The notes under the pieces: model-generated
Told to the model about the DNA's origin: nothing
Database searches by the model: none
The model's input: only the letters and a program-made list of their open reading frames with translations
In this document: piece by piece, positions 58,024-64,000 of the stretch
How positions within the stretch are numbered: position 1 is the first letter of the stretch
Layout of the letters: every line of letters starts with the position of its first letter
Origin: Streptomyces sp. NRRL F-5630
GTDB taxonomy: Bacteria > Actinomycetota > Actinomycetes > Streptomycetales > Streptomycetaceae
Assembly (NCBI RefSeq): GCF_000719475.1
Contig: NZ_JOGO01000012.1
Location: 49,582-113,581 of the forward strand
Direction: 5' to 3'
Length of the DNA: 64,000 bases
Made by a program: the position numbers and the translations under genes

Positions 58024-58263
58024 GGCACGCCGGGCGGGACGCCGCGACGGTGCGTACGGCGTCGGCGCAGGTCAGGGGGGTGTGCGGGGTGAGCGTCGGG
58101 GACAGGGGCGGCGAAATGAGGCCGAGATCACAAAAGCCGCCCACAAGGGGGCGTTTGAGGGATGATCAAGCAGGTCAGGAGGGTCGCACACACCGCACTC
58201 CGAGGCAACGAACGGTACCGACGGGGCAGCGGTCCGTCACCTTCACCCCCTAGGCTGGGACAC

Positions 58264-58446
58264 ATGTCCGCCAATCCACTCACTTCCGCTCAGCCCGCCC
58301 GCTCAGCCGCCGCCGTCAACGAGGAGATCCGCAGCCTCTGGCTGCGCGCGGGCGGCCACCTCACGGCGGAGCAACGCGTCGAGTACGAGCGGCTCATCAC
58401 CGAGTGGGCCGCGGCGGTACGGCGCGAGGTCGTCCCGGCGGCCTGA
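58264..58446 (+). CDS. Small conserved hypothetical protein, 60 aa
   Basis: MSANPLTSAQPARSAAAVNE is followed by a helical segment EEIRSLWLRAGGHLTAEQRV, EYERLITEWAAAVRREVV. It is a short soluble helical protein with no known motif. Support: TAGGCT at 58251-58256 ends 7 bases before the ATG (leaderless), codon bias is normal, and it resembles small Streptomyces proteins I have seen in this genomic context. Function unknown. Confidence 0.7.
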   Translation: MSANPLTSAQPARSAAAVNEEIRSLWLRAGGHLTAEQRVEYERLITEWAAAVRREVVPAA

Positions 58447-58643
58447 AGCGGGGCCCGGTCCGCCGTCCACCCCCTCCCCCGGCCCCGCAGCCTCCTTCCC
58501 GGCGGCGTTCACGCCCTACACGGCTCAACGCTCGCGACGGGGAGTCCGGCACAGTCCCGTCCCGCGCCGAAGTCCGCCCCGCCGCGGCCGGAGAGGAAGG
58601 CGGCCACGACGGGCCCGGTGCGCGTCGAGCCCGTCCGCCGTCG

Positions 58644-59126
58644 TCATCCGGCGTCCGCCGGGGGCCGCGACGCGCGGGCCCGCGCGTCGTGCAGGGCCGT
58701 CTGCGTCCACAGCGTCGCGCCGAGCAGCAAGCCGGCGGCGAGGGCTCCCGCCGTCCTTCCGAAGAGCGGTGCGAGCAACCAGCCCGCTCCGTACAGCGCG
58801 GCCTGCACGAGCGTGGGCGTCAGGCGCTGCCACATCGTGGCGCGGTCCCCCGGCCACGCGAGGACGCGCGAGCGCCGTACCGCGACGTAGTGCACCACGA
58901 CGAAGGCGGCGGCGAGCAGGCACAGGAGCACTCCCGCCAGGTCATCGGCGCGGGCGGGCCAGGGGGCGCCGCCGAGCGCGAAGACCGCCGCGCCGAGCAC
59001 GCCGCGCGCGGGGGCGAACCAGCGCGGCCAGGAGTGCGGCGCGCGAGCCGCGGCCTCCGGCCGCCCGGCGGGGTCAAGCGTCCGCTCCGCGTACGTCGTC
59101 GCTCCCGGCTCCGGCCCGTTCGGCAC
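58644..59126 (-). CDS. Hypothetical membrane protein, 160 aa
   Basis: About four hydrophobic segments: GVLGAAVFALGGAPWPA, LAGVLLCLLAAAFVVVHYVA, VQAALYGAGWLLAPLFG and AGALAAGLLLGATLWTQTAL, separated by Arg-rich loops (RRSRVLAWPGDRATMWQRL). The N-terminal 35 residues are hydrophilic. The GTG at 59126 is the likely start. I do not recognise the family. It stands alone between the 60-residue gene and the HAD gene; part of the 3' side may overlap spurious frames on the plus strand. Confidence 0.6.
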   Translation of the reverse strand: MPNGPEPGATTYAERTLDPAGRPEAAARAPHSWPRWFAPARGVLGAAVFALGGAPWPARADDLAGVLLCLLAAAFVVVHYVAVRRSRVLAWPGDRATMWQRLTPTLVQAALYGAGWLLAPLFGRTAGALAAGLLLGATLWTQTALHDARARASRPPADAG

Positions 59127-59267
59127 CGCGTGTCCCCCTGCTCATCGTGTCCTGCCCGCCCCACAGGCTGGCACATACCTTTGCGCGCCAAAAGCAGGGA
59201 GGAGTAGAGGAGTTGTCCCGCTGCGACGCGCAAGCGGTGCGGAAGTCGTGACGACGGGGGCCGGGCG

Positions 59268-59909
59268 TCACGCGCGCAGCGCCACCTCCAGCCGGGTCAG
59301 CGAGTCCACGCTCCAGTCGGCCGCCGCCCGCACGGTGGCGTCGTCCGCCCACCAGTGCCCCCAGGGCCCGCGGCGCAGGTGGGCGACCCGGAGCCCCGCC
59401 GTCTTCGCGGGGAAGACGTCGTGCGCGGGGTGGTCGCCCACGTAGACCGTCTCGGCGGGCTCCGTGCCCGCCTCCTTGAGCACGCGCGCGAAGAAGTCGG
59501 GCGAAGGCTTGGCGAGCCCCCACTCCTCGGAGGTGGCGAGGAGGTCCACGGGGAGATCGAGGTCGCGCAGGAGCTGGCCCGCGCGGGCGGTCTGGTTGCC
59601 CACGACGAGGACGCGGTGGCCGCGCTCACGCAGCGCGGCGAGGGCGGGGCGCACGTCGGGGTAGAGGTCGCTCTCGTCGAGGTACTCGCCCCTGCCCACC
59701 ACGTCGCGCGCCTGCCGGGCCCCGGCGACGTCGATGCCGGGCCGCAGCAGCCGCAGCGCGTCGTCGTGGTCGCCCCCGGCCGCCACCGCGGCGCCGACGA
59801 GGGCGGAGACCGTGTGCCGGGGCACGCCCAGCCAGTCGGCCCAGCCCGCCCAGTACCGGTCGTCCTTGACCAAGGTCTCGCCGATGTCGAACACGATCGT
59901 CTCGTTCAT
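59268..59909 (-). CDS. HAD-superfamily hydrolase
   Basis: A 213-residue HAD protein. Motif I is IVFDIGETLV: the nucleophile Asp8 is kept but the second Asp of DxD is Gly10, as in haloacid dehalogenase/phosphonatase-like or non-phosphatase HADs. Motif II is VLVVGNQTARAG, motif III GLAKPSPDFFARVL (Lys) and motif IV VYVGDHPAHDVFPAKTAG. A four-helix cap lies at about 18-85. The substrate is unknown. ATG 59909 follows no strong SD. It is divergent from the MFS gene across a 408-bp gap containing two operator-like palindromes. Confidence 0.9.
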   Translation of the reverse strand: MNETIVFDIGETLVKDDRYWAGWADWLGVPRHTVSALVGAAVAAGGDHDDALRLLRPGIDVAGARQARDVVGRGEYLDESDLYPDVRPALAALRERGHRVLVVGNQTARAGQLLRDLDLPVDLLATSEEWGLAKPSPDFFARVLKEAGTEPAETVYVGDHPAHDVFPAKTAGLRVAHLRRGPWGHWWADDATVRAAADWSVDSLTRLEVALRA

Positions 59910-60042
59910 CCGCGCAGCGTACGAGCATCGGCGCGGCGCACGGCCCAAGCGCGCCGCCGGTCGGGGACACGCCGTACGGCCGGGTGTGCGGGCGGCCGGG
60001 GGACGCGCCGGACGGGCGCGCTCCCTCAAGAGAAAGTAAAAA

Positions 60043-60059
60043 AACGAAACCGTTTCGTT
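60043..60059. promoter_or_regulatory. AACGAAAC-C-GTTTCGTT palindrome (operator 1)
   Basis: A 17-bp palindrome in an A-rich setting, 134 bp upstream of the HAD gene start and 259 bp upstream of the MFS start. It shares the ACGAAAC/GTTTCGT arms with operator 2. Such ACGAAAC-type sites are typical of TetR repressors guarding DHA2-family pumps. No TetR gene is adjacent here. Confidence 0.7.
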
Positions 60060-60201
60060 CACCATGCGATCCCCCCGATCGGCCGCTCGCCCCCATTGAG
60101 CTGCGTATTCCCGAGGGCCCACGTCGAAGCGGGTGACGCGCGTCTCACGACGCGCGAGGCAAGCTGTTGGAAGCGGCCCGGCAGAGCCCTTACGGTTGCG
60201 T

Positions 60202-60216
60202 ACGAAACGGTTTCGT
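60202..60216. promoter_or_regulatory. ACGAAAC-G-GTTTCGT palindrome (operator 2)
   Basis: A 15-bp palindrome within TTGCGTACGAAACGGTTTCGTTTCCC, 102 bp before the MFS start; the centres of the two operators are 158 bp apart, close to 15 helical turns, which would permit looping by one repressor. It probably overlaps the MFS promoter (TTGCGT at 60197 as a possible -35). Confidence 0.75.
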
Positions 60217-60317
60217 TTCCCAGGTGGCCCGCTCACGGGCCCCGCCGTCCCGCGCCGCCCCACCGGCGCAGTTCCCGTCCCGTCAGCGTTTCCCGACGCG
60301 CCCTGGAGCACCAGCCC

Positions 60318-61847
60318 ATGAGTGAATCCACACAGACCCTCGGTCAGCCGGTGGACCGGTCGCCGGCCCCCGCCGGCGCCCCGGTCCCCCGTGAGAAGTC
60401 CGCGAACCACCGCTGGTGGGTGCTGGGCGTCATCGCCCTGGCCCAGCTGATGGTGGTCCTGGACGCGACCATCGTGAACATCGCCCTGCCCTCGGCGCAG
60501 AAGGCGCTGGAGTTCAGCGACGGCAACAGGCAGTGGGTCGTGACGGCCTACGCCCTCTCCTTCGGCAGCCTCCTGCTGCTCGGCGGCAGGCTCGCCGACC
60601 TCCTGGGCCGCAAGACCGTCTTCCTCACCGGCGTCGTCGGCTTCGCGGGAGCCTCCGCGCTCGCCGGTGCCGCGCAGAACTTCGAGATCCTCGTCACGGG
60701 CCGCGTCCTCCAGGGCGTCTTCGGGGCGCTCCTCGCCCCCGCCGCGCTCGCCCTGCTGAACACGACGTTCACCGACGCCAAGGAGCGCGCCCGCGCCTTC
60801 GGCATCTACGGCGCCATCGCGGGTGCCGGCGGCGGCATCGGCCTCCTGCTCGGCGGCCTGCTCACCGAGCACCTCAGCTGGCGCTGGACGCTCTACGTCA
60901 ACCTGATCATCGCGGTCTTCGCGCTGATCGGCGGCATCGTCTTCCTCGGCCGCAGCACCGTGAAGGACCGGCCCAAGCTCGACCTCCCCGGCACCGTGCT
61001 CGCCTCGGCCGGGCTCTTCGGCCTCGTCTACGGCTTCTCCAACGCGGAGACCCACGACTGGTCCTCGCCGATGACGTGGGGCTTCCTGACCGGCGCTGCC
61101 GTCGTGCTCGCCGCCTTCGCCTGGTGGCAGACGCGCAGCTCGCACCCGCTGCTCCCGCTGCGCGTCCTCGCGGACCGCGACCGCGGCGCCTCGTTCCTCC
61201 TGGTCGCGATCTCCAGCATGGGCATGTTCGGCGTCTTCCTCTTCCTGACGTACTACCTCCAGGCGTCCCTCGGCTTCACGCCGGTCAAGACCGGCCTCGC
61301 CTTCCTGCCGATGATCGGCGCCCTGATGGTGTCGGCCCAGCTCTCCACCAACATGCTGCTGCCCCGCGTCGGCCCCCGGCCGATCGTCCCGCTCGGCATG
61401 CTGATGGCCTCCGGCGGTCTCGTCTGGATGACCGGCCTCGACCTCAGCAGCACCTACGCCGCGAACGTGCTGCCCCCGCTGATCGTCATGGGTCTCGGCC
61501 TCGGCCTCGTCATGCCGCCCGCGATGAGCCTCGCGACGAGCCGCATCGCGGCGAAGGACGCGGGGGCCGGCTCCGCGGCGGTCAACACGATGCAGCAGGT
61601 CGGCGGCGCCATCGGCACCGCGCTGCTCAACACGCTGGCCGCGAGCGCCGCGACCAGCTACCTCGTCGACAAGAAGCCGAGCCCCGGCGTCCTCGCCAAG
61701 GCCCAGCTGGAGAGCTACTCGACCGCCTACTGGTGGTCGGCCGCCTTCTTCGCCGCCGGCGCGGTCATCGCGGCCCTCATGTACCGCAGCGGTCGCCCCG
61801 ACCTGAGCACCGGTGACGGCGAGAGCGCGCCGACGGTGCACATGTGA
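60318..61847 (+). CDS. DHA2-family MFS drug exporter (EmrB/QacA type)
   Basis: A 509-residue, 14-helix major facilitator. Conserved motifs: LDATIVNIALPSAQKAL (motif D1), GGRLADLLGRKTVFLTG (motif A), LVTGRVLQGVFGALLAPAAL (motif B) and GAIAGAGGGIGLLLGGLLTE (motif C, antiporter). It exports hydrophobic or cationic drugs, dyes or endogenous metabolites by proton antiport. The ATG is at 60318. The long leader carries two identical-arm palindromes, so a TetR-type repressor encoded elsewhere should control it. Its divergent neighbour is a HAD hydrolase, not the usual tetR. Confidence 0.94.
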   Translation: MSESTQTLGQPVDRSPAPAGAPVPREKSANHRWWVLGVIALAQLMVVLDATIVNIALPSAQKALEFSDGNRQWVVTAYALSFGSLLLLGGRLADLLGRKTVFLTGVVGFAGASALAGAAQNFEILVTGRVLQGVFGALLAPAALALLNTTFTDAKERARAFGIYGAIAGAGGGIGLLLGGLLTEHLSWRWTLYVNLIIAVFALIGGIVFLGRSTVKDRPKLDLPGTVLASAGLFGLVYGFSNAETHDWSSPMTWGFLTGAAVVLAAFAWWQTRSSHPLLPLRVLADRDRGASFLLVAISSMGMFGVFLFLTYYLQASLGFTPVKTGLAFLPMIGALMVSAQLSTNMLLPRVGPRPIVPLGMLMASGGLVWMTGLDLSSTYAANVLPPLIVMGLGLGLVMPPAMSLATSRIAAKDAGAGSAAVNTMQQVGGAIGTALLNTLAASAATSYLVDKKPSPGVLAKAQLESYSTAYWWSAAFFAAGAVIAALMYRSGRPDLSTGDGESAPTVHM

Positions 61848-62152
61848 CACCCCTCCCGGCGCCGGAGGCCACCCCTCCGGCGCCGGGCCACCCGCTCCCC
61901 GGGCACGCATGAGCGGGCCTGCCCGGGGACACGCCGGAAGCCACGTGGGGACGGAGGCCCAGCCGGCGGCCCGGCCCGGGCACCCCGAAGCGGCATCGCA
62001 CCGCGGGGGTGTCCGGGCCTTCGGCGTACCGGGCCGCGTCGGCGGGTATCCCGCGCGAACCGGGCGGAAAGAGCGTGGCGCGGGGCGTGCCCACGGCGCC
62101 CGAAGCCCGTCGCGAAGGCCGCGCCCGTCCCGTACGGCCGTGCCCCTCCTCC
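61848..62152. other. Intergenic region between convergent MFS and Gfo/Idh genes
   Basis: No gene was recognised. Near 61855-61890 there is GGCGCCGGAGG...CCTCCGGCGCC, an inverted repeat (about 10-bp arms) that can form the MFS terminator. The rest is GC-rich without motifs. Confidence 0.5.
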
Positions 62153-63067
62153 TCAGCTCCGCGCCCCCGCCTCCTCCGCCGCCAGCACGACCCGTTCGCA
62201 CAGCTCGTGGGTCTCCAGGGCGTCGCGCGCGCTGAGCGGGGTGCCGCTCGCGACGGCGCCGAGGAAGGCTTCGACGCACTGCTCGATGCCGCGCTGGCGG
62301 GCGACCGGGGTCCAGTCGCCGCGGCGGCGGACGGTCGGCTGGCCGCGGTGGTCGGTGATCTCGGCGAGGTCGCGCACGACGCGCTTGCTGTCCTGGCCCG
62401 AGACCTCCAGGACCTCCTCCGTCGAGCCGCTCACGCGGTTCATGATCCCGAGCGCGGTGAAGCCGGGACCGGCGAGCTGGAGCACGACGTGCGAGAGGAG
62501 TCCGTCCTCGCTCGCGCGGGCGTGCACCCGCACCTCGTCGGGGGTGCCGGGGACGAGGAAGCGGAGCGTGTCGACGACGTGGACGAAGTCGTCGAGGACG
62601 AAGGTGCGGGCCCGTTCGGGCAGGCCGTGCCGGTTCTTCTGGAGCACGATCAGGTCGCGCGGATGCTCCAGGCACTGGGCGTAGCCGGGCGCGTGACGGC
62701 GGTTGAAGCCCACCATGAGCGGGACCCCGCGCTCCTCGGCGAGGTCGACGAGGCGGCGCGACTCCTTCAGCTCGTAGGCGAGGGGCTTGTCGACGTACGT
62801 CGGCACCCCCGCCTCCACGAGCCGGGTCACGAGCTCGGGGTGGGCCTCGGTCGCCGCGTGCACGAGCACCGCGTCGGGCCGCGCGGCGAGCACCCCGTCC
62901 AGCCCGGTGAGCAGGCGCTCGGGCGGTACGTGGTACTGGGCGCCGAGCCGGTCGAGGGTCGTGGGATTCCGCGTGCACAGGAGCATTTCCGTGTCCGCCC
63001 GGGTACCGAGCACCGGCAGGTACGCCTTCTCGGCTATGTCCCCGAGCCCCACGCACGCGATCTTCAC
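62153..63067 (-). CDS. Gfo/Idh/MocA-family oxidoreductase
   Basis: A 304-residue NAD(P)-dependent oxidoreductase. The nucleotide-binding fold starts at the N terminus (KIACVGLGDIAEKAYLPVLG), the catalytic-lysine motif is VDKPLAYELKESRRL (about 91-105), and the C-terminal alpha/beta domain follows (DDFVHVVDTLRFL). Length is slightly short for the family (330-390). GTG 63067 has GGAGGGG upstream. Substrates are usually sugars, inositols or their derivatives; nothing nearby identifies this one. Confidence 0.93.
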   Translation of the reverse strand: MKIACVGLGDIAEKAYLPVLGTRADTEMLLCTRNPTTLDRLGAQYHVPPERLLTGLDGVLAARPDAVLVHAATEAHPELVTRLVEAGVPTYVDKPLAYELKESRRLVDLAEERGVPLMVGFNRRHAPGYAQCLEHPRDLIVLQKNRHGLPERARTFVLDDFVHVVDTLRFLVPGTPDEVRVHARASEDGLLSHVVLQLAGPGFTALGIMNRVSGSTEEVLEVSGQDSKRVVRDLAEITDHRGQPTVRRRGDWTPVARQRGIEQCVEAFLGAVASGTPLSARDALETHELCERVVLAAEEAGARS

Positions 63068-63243
63068 GGCACCACCCCTCCGCCAGCGCCCGCGCGGGCC
63101 GGATGCCCGCCGCTCCGGGCGCGCTCGCAGCATAAGCGGGCGGGGGACGGGCCGCGCGGGCGGGCGTGGCGGGCCGCGCGGACGGCGTGGCGGGGCGCGG
63201 CCCGCACCCCCGGCGGTGCGGGCCTCCTCGATGGCCGCGGTGG

Positions 63244-63624
63244 TCAGCCGGGGAGGCCGGCCGCCGCGCGCGTGGCCGCGTCGAACTCCACGTACTCGAT
63301 GACGGCCCCGCCCCGGTGCCGTACGACGAGGTTGCGGCCCGTGGGGGCGGCGCGGGGCGGGGCCAGGATCTCGGCGCCCTCGCGCGCGGCGCGGTCGAGC
63401 ACCGCGTCGAGCGCGTCCACGACGACGGTGGCCTGCGTGGCACGGACAGGCGCGAGCACCTCGGGCGGGCCCGCGAGGAGCAGGAAACCGCCGATGACGG
63501 CGAGTTCGATGCCCCGGTGGGTGAAACGGAGGCGGGGTTCCCCACCCGTCAGGGCGCGGAAGACGGGGAGCGCGGTGTCGAGGTCGTCGACGTGCACGCG
63601 GGCGAAGGTGGCGAGTACGGTCAT
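63244..63624 (-). CDS. VOC (glyoxalase/bleomycin resistance) family protein
   Basis: A 126-residue single VOC domain with two beta-alpha-beta-beta-beta halves: ATFARVHVDDLDTALPVFRA; LRFTHRGIELAVIGGFLLLA; ATQATVVVDALDAVLDRAAR; GAVIEYVEFDAA. The His (RVHVDD) and the Glu (EYVEF) can be metal ligands. Function cannot be assigned beyond the fold; members include metal-dependent isomerases and antibiotic-binding proteins. The ATG is at 63624. It is divergent from the lipoprotein gene at the right edge. Confidence 0.9.
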   Translation of the reverse strand: MTVLATFARVHVDDLDTALPVFRALTGGEPRLRFTHRGIELAVIGGFLLLAGPPEVLAPVRATQATVVVDALDAVLDRAAREGAEILAPPRAAPTGRNLVVRHRGGAVIEYVEFDAATRAAAGLPG

Positions 63625-63740
63625 GCGACCACTGTGCCGCGCGTCAGCACGGGCCGGGCCACCACCCCACTCGTCCGGAGGACTTCGCGGCTCCCGGCTT
63701 GGTGCGGCGGGGCTCGGCTCCGCACAGTGGCGGGGTGCGA

Positions 63741-64000
63741 ATGACGAGAACCGTGGCCGGAGCACTGCTCGCCCTCGCGGGCGCGGCGCTGTGCGGGTGT
63801 GTGAGTGTGCGTGAAGCGGCGGAGGAACCGGCCGAGCCGACGGCGCGGGCGAGCCTCGCGGTGCCGGGGGCGCTCACCGCGTCCACGACACCGCTGCCGA
63901 GCGCCCACCCCCGCCGGACGGCCCACTCCGCGGAGCACCGCGAGGACCCCGCGCCACCCCGGCCGGCCCCTCCCCCGCCCCGCACGGCACCGTCCCACGT
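63741..64000 (+). CDS. Lipoprotein, N-terminal part (cut by window edge)
   Basis: The frame runs open to the right edge (86 codons visible). It begins MTRTVAGALLALAGAALCGC with a lipobox-like LCGC (Cys18 or Cys20), followed by VSVREAAEEPAEPTARA and a Pro/Ala/His-rich segment. GTG 63735, two codons upstream, is an alternative start. The visible part is signal plus disordered linker, so the functional domain lies beyond the window. Confidence 0.65.
   Translation, partial: MTRTVAGALLALAGAALCGCVSVREAAEEPAEPTARASLAVPGALTASTTPLPSAHPRRTAHSAEHREDPAPPRPAPPPPRTAPSH

Noticed and set aside
58021..58263. Possible small RNA upstream of the 60-aa gene (AAAAGCCGCCC...GGGGGCG)
   Set aside because: Only a weak stem could be drawn by eye; nothing distinguishes it from random GC-rich sequence.
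59268..63545. A 1425-codon minus-strand frame spanning HAD, MFS and Gfo/Idh genes
   Set aside because: Only its last part coincides with the real HAD gene in frame; the remainder is antisense to the MFS gene and out of frame with Gfo/Idh and VOC.

Overview
The window comes from a high-GC actinomycete, almost certainly a Streptomyces or close relative. The signs are GC-rich third codon positions, many GTG/TTG starts, several apparently leaderless genes, a SapB-type (ram/amf) lanthipeptide cluster, a DasR-type operator, a c-di-AMP (ydaO) riboswitch ahead of an NlpC/P60 gene, and a cysteine-type leader peptide of the actinobacterial kind. No rRNA, tRNA, CRISPR array or prophage was recognised. 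The left edge cuts the start of a urease gamma-subunit gene and the right edge cuts a small lipoprotein gene.

Layout. 0-4 kb: ureA start; a Phd/YefM antitoxin with no toxin, divergent from a ClpP-like gene whose catalytic His is Arg, followed by a small coiled-coil partner; a riboswitch-controlled NlpC/P60 hydrolase; an anti-sigma-type ATPase; a GNAT. 4.4-10.4 kb: paired CNNM/CBS membrane proteins, SGNH hydrolase, purB, mug. 10.4-15.3 kb: a decayed stretch with remnants of an ABC permease, a histidine kinase, a response regulator and a MarR gene, set among intact ROK and GntR regulators and a P-loop kinase. 15.6-20.7 kb: a one-polypeptide ECF sigma factor/zinc finger/TM/GH128 fusion, a double-MerR regulator divergent from a DUF6194 gene, and a Tat-exported PhoD phosphatase with a PHO box.

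21-28.2 kb is a complete SapB-like class III lanthipeptide cluster: ramR homologue, two half-ABC transporters, a 43-residue precursor with two S-x2-S-x3-C motifs, and the LanKC synthetase. A perfect 36-bp palindrome lies between precursor and transporter genes and should set expression ratios. 28.4-36.7 kb: SRPBCC protein, a membrane-ACT-GNAT fusion, a DUF885 protein, SbcCD. 37-44.1 kb is one minus-strand operon (permease, ATPase, binding lipoprotein, GNAT, two NtaA/DszA-type flavin monooxygenases) headed by a sigma70-like promoter and a leader peptide carrying Cys-Pro-Cys. Its content resembles the Bacillus yxe/ytm organosulfur operons, so S-substituted cysteine salvage under cysteine attenuation is inferred.

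44.2-64 kb is mostly chromosomal housekeeping: a His-rich DUF6153/DUF305 pair, TetR with FMN reductase, HD protein, YigZ, a 164-bp MITE, CoA-binding protein, XRE-cupin coupled to a YbaK protein, hexapeptide acyltransferase, gamma-carbonic anhydrase with DedA, two MFS exporters, TVP38 protein, UppP, HAD, Gfo/Idh and VOC proteins.

The best candidates for new biology are the sigma-factor/glycoside hydrolase fusion, the antitoxin/pseudo-ClpP divergent module, and the leader-controlled organosulfur operon. All functions are inferred from sequence reading alone; no database search was run.
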